Assembly: GCA_037178675.1 (NCBI GenBank)
Contig: JAYMGJ010000204.1
Span: forward strand, 1-64,000
Length of the DNA stretch: 64,000 bases
Direction of reading: 5' to 3'
Source of the DNA: Scleroderma bovista
Taxonomy: Eukaryota > Basidiomycota > Agaricomycetes > Boletales > Sclerodermataceae
Below, piece after piece: positions 27,997 through 40,900 of this stretch (the first letter of the stretch is position 1; each line of letters begins with the position of its first letter). A model generated the notes under the pieces. It saw nothing but the letters and a program-made list of their open reading frames with translations. It was not told where the DNA came from and made no database searches. The position numbers and the translations under genes were made by a program.

Positions 27997-29376
27997 ACCT
28001 ACAATTGAGTGCAGGTTGGCCGTAAATCTTTGCCTCCACGAATACTGGGCTGGTTTGCACCCGGTTATTTCTTAATTGACGTCACGTATGATTTGATGAG
28101 TTGTGTACACTATATCTCCACTTCTTTGCTCATTTTATCTCCAGAAAAATTCCATCGCAAGGCTGAATATCCTGCTATGGTCTTGAAATCATGCGAATAT
28201 CCGTCTACTGCCTCATAATATATACTGAAAATTGTGCTTCCCGGGATAGGGACATGCGCAGTGCGGTGGTCTAGTATGTACTGCGCGGCGTCCTGAATTT
28301 CTCCCTAGCTAAGTTGGAATAAATTGCTATTTCTTTGATATACACAAGAGTCCAGAGGCGTAGTAAATATCATTCTTTGGTCCATCCCACTGTCCTACCG
28401 AAATCCATCTGAACGTATTCCAATTGGGCTAATGGTGTGGTAGGTAAATATACAAGCTGCATAGATCGATTTACTTAAGTAAGTAGGTGTACTTCAGCAA
28501 GCTGTGCGTAGGTGGTTTTGACGACTTCCCTGACGAGAAGCTACCACCTGTGGACAGTACCATGGCACTTATGAATACTCCCCGAAGCAGTCGATATGGG
28601 GCGAGAGTGGGGATAATCGAACTGGACATACAAATGTTGAAGCGACGAAGGTATGGAAAATGACAAGTGAACACATGCCTTTTTATCTGGATGCGGAGGA
28701 GTTGAAGAGTTTACCAGGGTTTACCATATGCAGTCAATGCAGAACTGTCATTCAGAGCTTTACTTTGGGTTAGTCTGGTGACCAGACTACCTGTGACGGA
28801 ACCTCGAAAATGTGATTCAGTTGGCAGTTTCCGAATTCTCTGCACCGTGGGGACACGATAAATGCCCACCTCAGGTTGACAGTGCTCCCATTAATGTGTC
28901 GATGTGCGGGCTTCTGTCCCAGAGTCCCATCATGAAGAAGCGATATGAAGTACCAATGGCACGGATGATACGGGAGAAGCTGAGAATTAGTGGGACGCCG
29001 GTGAGAGCAAGTGAATATGTATCAATTGACACCATAATTGGGGCGCAGGAAGAAATTGTCACTCAGCCTCGAGCACCTGGCACAAGGGAAGCGATAAGAG
29101 ACGTTCATGTGTCCAAAGCAAGCACTTCCGGAACCGCATCTGAGTCCTTTTTGAGGGAAAGGGCTGTAATGGATTCCCAAATGTCGTCAGTTCATGAGAT
29201 TAAACCCTTGGGAATGCGACACTGGCCTCGGTGATAAGTGGTTGGTATTCGATATAACGTTACAGCGCTACTTACGGAGACGAACAAGTCCCTGTAACCA
29301 AAAGGTTCTTTTGCACAGTACATAAGGTGGATGCAGGCCGCCGTCAAGTTATCCGCCTCGCAGTTCGGGCCCAACT
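27997..29376. other. Intergenic, unresolved coding-like fragments
   Basis: Lies between the ammonium transporter stop and the P450-1 start. A plus-strand open frame of 140 codons (28,812-29,234) and a minus-strand frame starting at 29,374 are present. The latter has a good GTAAGT donor and a possible branch point plus CATTACAG acceptor about 115 bp on. Neither yields a recognisable protein, and the minus-strand start would lie only 2 bp from the P450 ATG, so no gene is claimed. Confidence 0.35.
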
Positions 29377-31580
29377 ATGGACTTCTCGACACCCACTCTA
29401 TACTCTGCTTTGGTCGCCTTGCTCACATTTGTGGTGCTCAGAGCTTGGCAGAGCAGTACGCGTAGGCGCGGACTTCGTTCACTCCCTGGTCCCAAGCGGC
29501 TTCCGTTCATAGGCAACTTGCTTGACATCAACCTGGCTGCGCCCTGGCTGACATACGCGGAGTGGGGAAAACGATATGGTTGGTGTTTATGGTTGGTACC
29601 ATGTGAGTCGATCTAATAGCAGTATATTATTCGGAAGGGGGCATAGTCCACTGTACTTTACTCGGTCACGACTTCGTGATCATCAACGACGAGAAGATTG
29701 TGCACGAACTACTGGAACAACGATCTGCAATTTATGCTGATCGACCGTCCCTGTCATTCGTTGATGAGTGAGTTCGCTACGTGCTGCTGAACATAGATTA
29801 TAATCTGATCTTGTTTCGAACTAGCTTTGGTCTGAATTATAACACGGCTGCCATTCAATATGGAAATAGATGGAGGCTTCACAGGAAGATGTTCAATCTC
29901 ACTTTCAACAAGCAAGCCTCCATGGCATACAAACCAATGCAGATACAGAAAGTCCGCCAAATGCTCCAGAGGCTGATTGCTACACCTCAGGACTATGTCA
30001 AGCATGTCCAGGCGTATGTTCAATTCCTTCACATAGACCAAGGATCTTGACCACTCTAAGATTCTCGGGATCGGTTATTATGGCCATCATTTATGGATAC
30101 AATGCTATGCCCGAGAACGACCCTTTCGTGTCCACGGCCATGCGACTGGCAGAACTTGTTGTAAACGTGGTCACCATCGAGCGTGCAATTTTATTGAGCG
30201 CATTTCCGATCTGTGAGTTTACTCGTAGTATAACCTTTACTGAGCAACCTGGTCAACTGTAATTTCAGTGTCATACATCCCTTCGTGGTTGCCTGGGGGA
30301 CGCTACAAGCAATGGGCGGCAGAAAGCCGTTCGTTAGCGAGGAGAATTATGGATGAGCCAGTCAGTTACGTTAAACACAACATGGTAGGATGCTGCACCC
30401 ACGAGGCATTGATGGAACTTATCTGATTCTATTAGACCACTGGATCAGCCAGCAAGTCATTGGTGAATGACCTACTTTCGACAGATATCGGGGGGGATAC
30501 AAGGCTTGATCACGAAGAAGTTGTAAAAGAAGTAGCCGCTAGTGCGTTCTTGGGTGAGTTTGAGTCTATGCTGTATATTCTTTTTGATGCACATGGGGGG
30601 TAATGTTTTGAAAAGAGGGACAGGACACTGTGAGTGCCACTTATACCTACTGATTTGTGGTGACCTACGAAGCCTACAGATGTTTTCGACAGTCTTAATG
30701 TTCATACTCGCAATGAACCTGTATCCGGAAGTGCAAATCAAAGCTCAGGAAGAAATAGATCGAGTGATCGGTCAGGACCGTCTACCAGACTTTAGTGACC
30801 GTGAAAACCTTCCATACATAGAAGGTGTTTTCTTGGAGACGCTGCGATGGAAGCCTGTTGTCCCCCTTGGTGAGTCCATCTTGCGAACCTCAGAAAAGAA
30901 CTTTATAGAACGGTGCTGGTGTAGGCATTCCATACGTAACGAGATCTGACGATGCATACAATGGGATGTACATCCCCAAAGGTTGTATCTTCTTCCTACT
31001 GTGCTCGGAGCAAGTACTGACGCACACATGTAGGGTCAACCGTGTTGCTAAACACCTGGTATGTGGCTCACTAAACTTTTACTCATCAGTAGGATGTTAA
31101 GTTCAACAAGGGCAATAACCCAAAACGAGGGTCACTACCCAGCCCCAGCTACCTTTACTCCTGAGAGACATCTAAATGCCGATGGCAAGATCGCAAAAGA
31201 CTTTTTGGCTCCTGTATTTGGGTCTGGGCGGTAAGCATTTCAATTTAGACTAGGCGCGTTACTGAAGTGATTTTATAGGCGTATTTGCCCAGGCAAATAT
31301 GTTGGAGAGCAAAGTGTTTGGGCCGTGGTAGTGTCCATCTTAGCCACTCTTCGTATCACGAAAGCAAGAGATGAACTTGGAAATGAAATCCATGTTCAGC
31401 CGGAATTTACAACAGGCGTTGCCATGTGTGTATTTACATTTGTTCTCAATGTGGTGTGCTGACAGATGTGTCAGACACGCAAAACCATTTCCGTGTTCTA
31501 TTGAGGCAAGGTCGACGAAGGCAGCACAATTGATTTGTGCAAATATGGATGATGCATTTTTTGGAGCCTGTGAAAACTAG
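29377..31580 (+). CDS. Cytochrome P450 monooxygenase (P450-1)
   Basis: Class II fungal P450, expected on the ER membrane and fed by NADPH-P450 reductase. The N-terminus is a hydrophobic anchor (STPTLYSALVALLTFVVL) followed by basic residues and a Pro-rich hinge (LPGPKRLPFIGN). Later motifs: WRLHRKMF (helix C), ETLRW (ExxR, K-helix), FTPERH (PERF-type), and FGSGR-RICPG with the haem-ligand Cys codon at 31,286-31,288. Frames can be joined from start to stop through about 14 short introns without a disabling lesion. The helix I motif lies on a 14-nt exon (30,616-30,629) and reads EGQDT, so the usual Ala/Gly is Glu. It is close to P450-3, including intron sequence next to the microexon. Resembles basidiomycete P450s often labelled O-methylsterigmatocystin oxidoreductase-like; the substrate is unknown. 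Confidence 0.9.
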
Positions 31581-31674
31581 TGGTTTCGTACTACATGTTT
31601 AAAACACAAGATGAGTTAGTTTGGATGTATCGTTATACCTTGACCTTGACCTGCCTGCCTCCCCGAGAGAGGAA

Positions 31675-31782
31675 GACACTACCATTAAATTGTGGTGTAG
31701 CTCGACAGGATTGACTGTGGGTTTCCCCCTCAAAAGGCACACCGGGCGGGTAATGTCGGTGTGTTTCTCATCTTCTGGGAAA
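31675..31782 (+). pseudogene. Orphan WD40 repeat fragment
   Basis: A single recognisable WD40 unit in one frame: DTTIKLWCSSTG, then PLKRHTGRVMSVCFSSSGK, which matches the usual D-x-T-I-K-L-W-x-x-x-T-G ... G-H-x-x-x-V-x-S-V-x-F-S blade pattern. There is no ATG-led gene around it and no second blade. The likely origin is a NACHT-WD40 (NWD) gene, since a NACHT relic lies 1.3 kb away, but on the opposite strand, so an inversion or an independent relic must be assumed. Confidence 0.6.
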
Positions 31783-33113
31783 GAACGAGAGAGGATTCTT
31801 CTTCCTAATAGCACTCTAAAGTGGGGATATAGCTGTCATGGTGCTGGAGGATGATGTCTGAAAGTAGGGAAGCAGACAGAGTACTGAATTTGATACATCC
31901 AGGGAAGCGAGACAAATGACAGAGGAAGATGGACATGGCAAGTATCTGGGAGGAAGGGACCATAGGCTGAGGGCTCAGGGGACACAGAGACGACCAGAGA
32001 AGACTTTTCAAGCTTGACAATAGACCTAAGACGACCAAAGTATGTCCTTGATGCAGGACTGACGAGGAGAACACGCTGACCGAGAATGAGGGGGACTGAG
32101 GGAGCAGGCTGGGAAGATATGTGCCAGGCAGTGCACGGGAACTCAGGGAGAGGCTGTCCTAAGAGCAGGACATAGTGGAGATCTGCAGCAATGGCGGAGA
32201 AATGATCCAGAGAAAATATGGACTCCATAGTGACCGATGAGATGAACGTCTGGATTGCGGGTGGAATATCTCCGTGGGAAATGAACGGATTTACGTCAGA
32301 ACTTGACAGGCAGATAGACCACGCTCTAGGCTTTCTGACAGTATAGTCACGTGCTTGATAGCTTCAGAAACAACGGAGCTATTCAAAATATCAGAATGCC
32401 GGCACTGGGCACCTAAAAACGACATTTGGGCGCTAAAAATCATTTCTTCTCTTTCTCCTTTGTTTCTCCATCAATTCTTCAGCTTCTTTGATCATTCTGG
32501 TATGGGAGTCAGACTGCAGATGTGTGCATTCCATTCTCATACCAAGATGGTCGTTATTCCTTCAGTTTCTTCTGCTTCTTGGCGGTTCTTGTGTGAGTGA
32601 TGACTGCTAGACATCAGCAGTCACCTCTTGCATCAGGATCATTTGATATAGATGTTATCTTCCATGTTCACTATACCAAACCTGTTTGGTGCATGACACC
32701 GAACTGAAACTGGAGTAGCAACTAATGGTAGATACAGGTCTGACACAGAGGAGTTAGACTGTGGATCTGTCTGTAGGAAGACAGGGGTTAGTCCTGAGGT
32801 GGAGATGGACATAGTGACCGGAGTTGAGCTGGAGTGCAGCTATGGGGCTGGAGATGGCCGGACTAGATCCGGAGTTGCGTCTATGCCTAAGGAGAGGTCA
32901 GGCAGGCCAAGGTTAGACCGGAGTTGCGACTGGGAAAAGTATGGATATGACAATAGGCATGACACAAAAGTGAGTCCAACAGATGAGTTAGAACATGGTT
33001 TCCTGTGACAAATAAACACATGCATACCTGGCTTTCAATTATTTCACCAAAACTTGGTTGCCTGCAGATGCTTTTCCCAGAAGAGACATGAGGATGACAA
33101 ATGAAATGGAATC
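31783..33113. other. Unclassified, possibly transposon-derived interval
   Basis: Between the WD40 fragment and the NACHT relic. A minus-strand frame at 31,836-32,228 is open for 130 codons but unrecognised. The plus strand near 32,700-32,950 is purine-rich with repeated GGAGTTG-like words. No terminal repeats were identified. The position between two fragments of one gene family suggests inserted or rearranged DNA. Confidence 0.35.
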
Positions 33114-35576
33114 TCAGTTGACTCTTTCAGCTAGGCCAGGTACATCTAAATTGAGCAGGTAGGAGCTTTCCAGTCCATAGATACTGAAACATAGCCCACC
33201 ACGAAGGACATTGAGTGAAGTGGCAACAGCTAGGTCTGCCTGAATACCTGACTCACCAACAAAATAGTCCCCACTCTGCAATTGATCAGTTAAGAAGTCA
33301 TGGAATGAAGAGTGGAGGAGCCAGACAGGGTTTTTGGGGTCAGTGACACCACTGAGAAATGAGCCATAGTTGAGAATGACGGCAACAGCAAAATAATCAT
33401 CCTTGTGTGGGAAATGCATACATAGGGAGTGGCTCCAATGTGTAAAGAATCTGTCACATCAAGGAGCAGAACCGTGCAAGAGGCCTTTGCCTAGAAGTGT
33501 TACCCCATCCCGTGAGATGCGCGCCATCCAGTTGTCGACTCACCAGCAGCATCTGGCCTGATCCACTCGCATGCAAGTCGGGCCCACTCGAACAAACCAT
33601 CAGCGCTGCACACAATCTGGTTGATCTCCACTGCACCAATATCTTGTCTACCCTTGAGCTCCTTGGATACATACATATGAATATCACGTTCAGCAGAGAT
33701 CTTGTCCAAAGAAACCGCTTTCACGTGCTGCGCATCGCAGAGAGCAACCATAATGTCGGCTAATGGTCGGGATGTGAGGAGTATGCGGAAGTCGGAAGGG
33801 AGAGAAGCAGTCTCAGTGAGCACATCCAGGATGTGCATTCGCGATGCGTCGAACCCGCTCTCATCCAATGCATCGATAACCACGAGGACATTTCCAACTC
33901 TCCCACCCGAAACCTTTGACAGAGGCTTCAGGAGTTTTTCCCATTGTTGCATCACATCATGTGTGGCCTTGAGCATGTTATCGTCCTTGGCAACTCTAAC
34001 CAACGCCCGTCGAAAAGCAGGGTTACGGCTGGCCAGGTCACGAACAATGGTCGACAACATCTTTTCCTCTAGGCGTTCCGCCTGCCGATCGCGCGCGAAG
34101 CAGAAGCATGAACAAAGGCCCCCCGCATTCATGTACTGCAGTGCGACGGTGTGAGCGATGGTAGATTTTCCCCTGCCGGCCTGGCCGTGAAGCCAGAAGA
34201 TCCGCGGCACATTAACGTCGGGGTTGTTAATCCAATCCACAAGTTCTTTCAGAATTTCCACCCTCGTTCCATCCAGGCACTGTTTTGTTGTATCGAGACC
34301 CGCGCCCTCTGCATATGCCATACCATCTAGGTTCAGGTCTTCGAGGGCATCAAGGACAGTGTACGCTGATGGACGTGCCGCGTACTGAGCGATCGTGGAA
34401 TTCTTGCATCAACTCATCCAGCGCCTTGTTGTATTCGTCGACGACGGACTGTGTTTCGGAAAAAATGTTCTTTGTCGCTCGTGTCCCTAAGATAATGTCT
34501 AGTTAGCATGGCATTATGGAAGTATTCGGGGTGGTGACATACACAAGTTCTTGGTTTCTGAATAGTTTTCGATAAACTGGGCACAGCTACTGACCACCTG
34601 AGCGATGCGCGCCAGTGTATCTTTTATCATATCCAGGTTTGCCTGGGTATCTTCTTCAAGAAGGAACTCATAGACACTCTGAACTTTTGAAAGTAGGCTG
34701 GAGACCGGGTGGTCTGGGTTCGCTTGCATGTTGATCACCTGACAGTGATGTGAGATGCATGTCCTTGCCGACCAGAAGACGCACCTGAGCGGCACTAGTC
34801 AGAAGTCCCAACGCCATCTGAGTGTAGGGGTGGACCTGCGTATCAATGTCAGTTGCTTGTCACTCCGAAGAACATGCCATATAGCACATTGGAGAAGTAC
34901 TGACTACGTTGTTGAAAGCCTTGAGTGGTTGAATGTACGTCGAACTGATTGTGTTCGTTTGAGAGACGGTAGTATTGATCCCACCGACAAGTTCGACGGC
35001 GTGTTGGGTAACACGTGAAGTAGACACCAAAGCTTCATCAAGCACACAGGTCACTGGAGCGACTGCCTGGTCCACTGTGCTTGTCGGCTGGGCGGCTATT
35101 TTGTAAACGAGCGTTCAGCAACTAACCGCCCTAGATAAATATGAAAACCTTTTCTCGCACCTCGTGGGCTTGTACAACTTGAGTTGCTTCCCTTTGTAAT
35201 TCGTGTGGCTATAAGACGGGGCTTAGAGAACAACATTTGATAATCTTGTGCAGAGCTTGGGGTAGTTCCCCTTGAATAGATGCATTCACGCTCATAGAGG
35301 CACTAGCGATCGTTTGGTTGGAACGACAACAAGGTAATAAATTCTTCAACTTCAGTTTTCCCGTGGCGATGTCAGTATATCTCGCCGACGTGGAAGCGAC
35401 ATTGACAGTAATAGCGGGCGGTGACCCTTGAGTCTGGTCCCGAGTTGGTTGATCAAGACGCTCTCTGAGGGACAAATGCGTACAAGGGCAAACTGAGTGT
35501 CCGATGTGACTTGAATGGGTTTGGTTTTCCAAGGTTGCAGCTTAGAGGGACGAGTATGGGGCTGTTTGTCGGGCAT
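33114..35576 (-). pseudogene. NACHT-domain STAND protein, broken
   Basis: Relic of a basidiomycete NACHT NTPase, the type used in fungal allorecognition and programmed cell death. In order on the minus strand: an N-terminal segment from 35,576 (SKLQPWKTKPIQV); a region with ATGKLKLKNLLP and CRSNQTIASASMS; a helical segment SKVQSVYEFLLEED...TLARIAQVVSS (34,5xx-34,7xx); and the NACHT core 33,500-34,321 with Walker A GQAGRGKST, Walker B VLVVIDALDES and sensor-like ILLTSRP. The C-terminal part (33,114-33,419) has the family motif WLLHSSFHDFLTDQ. Breaks seen: a frame change near 35,450; a stop soon after GKGLLHG near 33,470 with loss of the usual linker; and termination at LAERVN with no repeat domain following. 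Start lies about 150 bp from the divergent AP-2 mu gene. Low confidence that any full product is made. Confidence 0.75.
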
Positions 35577-35726
35577 GGGTGAAGCAGGAGGAATACAGGC
35601 TTGCTGAAACCGGCCAACACATGTAGGTACTTAGGCAGTGGCCCAATGGTGGTGCACGTGATGTGACTGCAGACACTCGAATCCGAATTCCGCCCCAACC
35701 TCGATTGTCGGTCTTTGTGCTTTGCT

Positions 35727-37525
35727 ATGATCTCAGTGAGTATGATAGAAGAGTCGGTATTTGATTGGCATCTCACGTATTGACAAGGCATTCTTTATCT
35801 TCAACCAAAAGGGAGAGGTGACCCTCGTCTCATGTTGTATATAGGGACTCATTGATGTATCCTCGCCAGGTCCTCATATCTCGTCTATATAGGACAGACT
35901 TCAAGTCAGTTCGTCACTCGCACTCCAGGACGCACTTCTCATTCAGCACAATTGGCGTTCAGGCGGTCTATCGCGGATGTATTCCGTATACAGGTCATAT
36001 CAAACGCCGACGTACGGTCACCCATCATCACATTGGGTTCCACCAGCTTCTTTCATGTCAGAGTGAACAACCTCTATGTTGTTGCAGTAACCAAGTGAGG
36101 AGCCGACTTGTTGTTTTCTTGTTCCAGTGCTTATGAAGTAATTAGAACCAACGCTAATGCCGCGCTAGTATTCGAGTACTGCTATCGCCTGATATCAATT
36201 GCGAAGTCGTATTTTGGAAAGGTGGATGAGGAGTCTGTCAAGAACAACTTTGCGTTGATTTACGAACTCATTGACGGTGTGTATCGCCCAGGTTAGATAG
36301 TCGGTTTGCTAATTCGTGCTCCAGAAATTATTGATTTTGGTTATCCTCAAAACAGCGAAACGGACACCTTGAAGACCTATATCACGACAGAGAGTATCGT
36401 CTCGAGTGCATATGCAGCCGTATTGCTATGTTCCTTAGCTTGTTGGACCATTACTCAATGCCGAGACAGGAGGAATCCTCAAGGATAACCACACAAGCAA
36501 CTGGTGCAACGAGTTGGCGACGTGGCGAAGTCAAATATAAGAAGAACGAAGCCTTTGTCGACGTTGTTGAAACCATCAATTTGAGTATGAGTGCGAAAGG
36601 TTTTGAATCTATACTTGTCACCCGCATTGTTCCTCTAACTTCCGCGTAGGAACTATCCTTCGAGCGGACGTGGATGGACACATCCAAATGCGAGCATATC
36701 TGTCTGGAACTCCAGAGTGTAAATTCGGCCTCAACGATAAACTTGTCATCGACCAGAATGATCGAGGAGCCAGCGATGCCGTGGAACTCGATGATTGCCG
36801 ATTCCACCAATGTGTCCGACTCAATGAATTCGATTCTAGCCGCACAATTAGCTTTATTCCACCAGACGGCGAGTTCGAGCTTATGAGGTGAACTGTTTCA
36901 GACGTGTCCCTTAGGACTTCGACTAATATGGTTATTCTCCTCGGCAGATATCGATGCACATCCAACATCAAGCTTCCGTTACGTGTCATTCCAACCGTAA
37001 ATGAAATTGGTACCACGCAAGTCTCGTATGCGGTGACTGTCAAAGCAAACTTTGGGAACAAACTGTCTGCTACCAATGTTGTACTCAAGATACCGACACC
37101 ACTGAATACGACAACTGTAGACTGTAAGGTCGCAAATGGTAAGGCCAAGTATGTTCCTGCAGAAAATGTTGTCGTGTGGAAGTGCGTGTCCTGCTCCTGC
37201 GAGCGTGACCCAATTTCCTGAAATATTCACCTTAGGATCCCCCGAATACAGGGTGGCCAGGAATGCACATTCACAGGAACAGCAGATTTGACATCTACCA
37301 CTGTTCGGCAAGTCTGGGCTCGGCCGCCGATTGATGTCGACTTCCAGGTCCTGATGTTCACCGCATCGGGTTTGATCGTCCGATTTCTCAAAGTCTTTGA
37401 GAAGGGCAATTATCACAGCATTAAGTGGGTGCGATACCTCACCAAAGCGAGCGGTGGCTATCAAGTTAGGGTAAGTTTAGATGCCATTGGAGCGAATTAT
37501 AAACTGACTACTAGCCCAGTTCTGA
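35727..37525 (+). CDS. AP-2 complex subunit mu (clathrin adaptor medium chain)
   Basis: Medium chain of the plasma-membrane clathrin adaptor AP-2, which binds cargo Tyr-based signals and PtdIns(4,5)P2 during endocytosis. Exon 1 is only ATGATCTCA (35,727-35,735); after a 52-bp intron the protein continues [10 protein letters not shown], giving the family N-terminus [13 protein letters not shown]. The longin domain follows ([72 protein letters not shown]), then the linker [13 protein letters not shown] and the mu-homology domain ([71 protein letters not shown]). The last intron leaves a tiny final exon, TTC TGA, so the protein ends VRF. Length is about 425-430 residues, normal for the family. 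No defect seen. Confidence 0.95.
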
Positions 37526-37911
37526 GGCACAAGGGCATCTCTATCCTGTGTCGCCGTCATCTACTATAGTACATTGTTTTAATGAGATACCTTCACTACT
37601 GGAAAGGGTAGGGTGTATGTGACTTTACGAAGAGTGCTTGTCCAAGGCAACTTGGTACCACCCTATACTGCAGTCAGGATACCTGGGTGACTTCACCGAC
37701 TTTGAATAGCATAGAATGAGTAGTAGGTTACTTGAAAAGATGGGGTCTGACGAGTGGGCGATGCACAGGGACCCGAGAACTGCAGCGCCTGATCGCGGAT
37801 CGCCAATCTAGGCAATTCACATCAACGCTGTTAGTCTGTCGTAAGACGCGTTTAGCGTAGTGTGCTCAGCCTGGTTGTTATCTCTCTTGTTTCATCCCTT
37901 CTGTGGCATCT

Positions 37912-40900
37912 ATGTTTTGGAGGTAACACTCTCCTTTCCGAAGCTCTCAATGTTCTGACCATTTATCGTTAGGTTTGGGTTCCACAATGCGTCAGCTATC
38001 GACAGCCTACTAGACAAGGACGACGTTTCGCTCGAAGCGATCTTGGACGAGGATGATCTACTGCAGGAATGCAAGTCTCAGAATACGAGGCTCATCGACT
38101 ACTTTCAGCGTGTCGATGTTCTCAAACGCCTCTTGGGTTATGTTACCGGGCAGATTGAAGGCCAGGAGGAGAGAGGACGTTTCAAGTGCGTGAACACCTC
38201 CCATTCCTGTATCTTCTGTGTTCTAATGCTGGCGGTCACAAGATATCCTTATGTCGCTACGGAGGTTCTCTGCAGTGATATATGGTCTATCGTAGAAACC
38301 TGTGTCAACAATGCTGAAGAGTTGCTCGCTCCATTCTGGGAGACCGTACTCGATCGACCCCCGGAGGACATGAAAACCGAGATGATCATGGCGTCCCATT
38401 TCGCAAAGATAGATTCCGTGTTCCTCACCAAAAAGCCGGCTGAGGTGAGCGATTTGTATTGCTTATTTGTGCTGCCGGACACCTCACCTTGTTTAGATGC
38501 TCGCCTTCATCCAATCCCAACCAAACATTGTAGAGCGTTTACTTCGCCATGTCGAAACGCCCTCAATAGTGGACTTGCTAGTTCGTATCATCCAATTGGA
38601 CGAGCAACCTGGGGGTGCCGGGGTTCTAGAAGTATGGTCTCACGAAGTCTTCTGTTCAAAGCCCATCTGACCCTAATATTCAGTGGTTGTCTAAGGAACA
38701 ACTCATGGGCCGTTTAATTGGCCTTCTCTCCCCATTACACAGCAGCGACGTCCATGCGGTGGTCTCTGAGCTCATCAAGGGGATCATCTCCATGGCTGCG
38801 CCTTCGCCGGGAGCCGGCTTGACAGATGGTCTCCAAAACCTTCCTGCATCGAACCGCTTCGCTCGTGAACTGGCTCGTAGAGACAGCATTTCTACTCTCG
38901 TCGGATACATCCTACAGGAATTCAAAGAAGACACTTCTCCTGAGCGCTCTGATGACAAGCACAGTGACCAAAGCAACACCCCAGGCTACGAATTTCCAGA
39001 CAGGCATTCTGCTACCTCATCCGTCGTCCACTCGATATCTATCATAATCGAACTCATCCGCAAAAATAATTCCGACTATTTCGAGCCATATTTGTTCCAT
39101 ACATTGCGCAATCGACTGATTCAAGTTCAGCAGCAATTACAGGGCACGGATAATGCTCGGGAGACTTTGGAGAACGCGATGAGAGAGATGGTGGATCGTA
39201 TGGGCGTTGTTCATCTAGGACCACTTTTGGACATTATGTCGGAACGATTCCCGGACTTCCAGCGCTGCCTACGACAACCACGATGTTCGGTAAGTCTACC
39301 TCACACTAATGCATGGTCTCTGGTTCATATCTGTGATGCAGCAAGGACTTGTCCCCACAACAGTGGGTCTTCTACGCCCCCTGACGTTCGAACGGTACCG
39401 CATTTGCGAGCTATATGCAGAGCTTTTGCATTGCTCCAACATGTCTCTGCTAAATCGTTCCCCTGAGCACGACGCCTTGTACGACGGCGAAGGTCGATTA
39501 CAGGGCGGACTCGCGTCGTTGGAACAGCTAGCCCGGGTCATTTCTATTGGTTCCGGTGATGAACAAGAACGGGAGAACGAAGATCATCGGGACGAGGTAG
39601 AACCTGCGCTAGAATTGCCCATTCACAATCCACGCGGTTCCTCGATGCTAGACTCGGACGACGACATGAGTGATGATCCTGGGAGTTCTGATGATGACGC
39701 AATGGAGGAGATTGTGATGGATGACATGGCACACAAAGACCATCCTTCCGAGAGTAGCGAGTCTCATTCCGACTCACCTACTGTGGTCCACTCCTCTCCG
39801 ATCACCATTTCCTCGACGCCTCCGGAGGCAGCCACTGAGGGTCCGATTCATCAAAGCCCAATCAGCGAGAGCTCCGTAACAAGTAGTCCTGTGTCAAAAT
39901 CGTACTCTTTGCGGAGAAGTTCGAAACGGACGGTGACCAGTGATGTCATTTCGGAGGTTCCCGTGGGAGAGAGGACGAAACAGGTTTTCCTGAATCAGTC
40001 CGTGCTGTCGACACTGTTGGTAAGGCCCCATATATATTCATGTTCTGTACTATCTCTTGACTCTTTCGCACATAGGACTTGTTCTTCGAGTTCCCATGGA
40101 ATAACTTTCTGCACAGTGTGGTCTATGATTTTATCCACCAGGTCCTTACGGGAAGAGTTGACGGCGGCCTGAATCGCGAGTTGACCATTGCTCTCTTCCG
40201 AGATGCTCGACTGATGCAACGCATCGTGGAGGGGCAGAGGCAAAATGATGCGGAAAGGCAAGCCTTATCATCCTGGTCTGTTTGGTTGCGCCGTGTAACG
40301 ACGGCGTTTTCAGCGTCAAGCCAAAAGGTGTACGTCTGGGGTACATGGGGCACCTTACGCTCATGTCGGAAGATGTCATTACTGCGCTAGAGCACTATCC
40401 TCCAGATCTACGTCTAACGATAGAGCGATATGCACCGCAACCTGAGTGGAATGACTACGTGACTGGGAGATATAACGAGACGAAGAAGCGGGACACGAGC
40501 TTGCTTGGAGGTGGAAAGCCTAGTGTTAGTGCTCCCAGAACCAACACAAGGTGGGCGGTTGACGAAGAAGATGCCAGAGCCGTGCCAGCCGGCACTCCTG
40601 CAACACCAACAAACGGTAACTCCATGCTCAAGGGAGAGTTTAGGAGGGCTGTCACTTCAAGACACACTCGGGAGACAAGCGCTGATTTCGGTCCCGAGTC
40701 AATAGAAGAGGACGAGGACGAACATGGAACGGGGCCGCCTCAGGTGCGTTTAAGCCCCGACTTGTAACTTGTTTCAGTGTTACTCAATATCCGCAGTTTG
40801 CACGATACCTGGCACAAGAGATGCACTCGTCCGAATTTTTCTCTTCTGATGCATCTGATGATGAAGATGAAGATGGTGGTTGGTTGGCGCACTCTTCGTT

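Noticed and set aside
28812..29374. Plus-strand 140-codon frame and a minus-strand frame with a good GTAAGT donor
   Set aside because: Neither gives a recognisable protein; the minus-strand start would nearly touch the P450-1 ATG.
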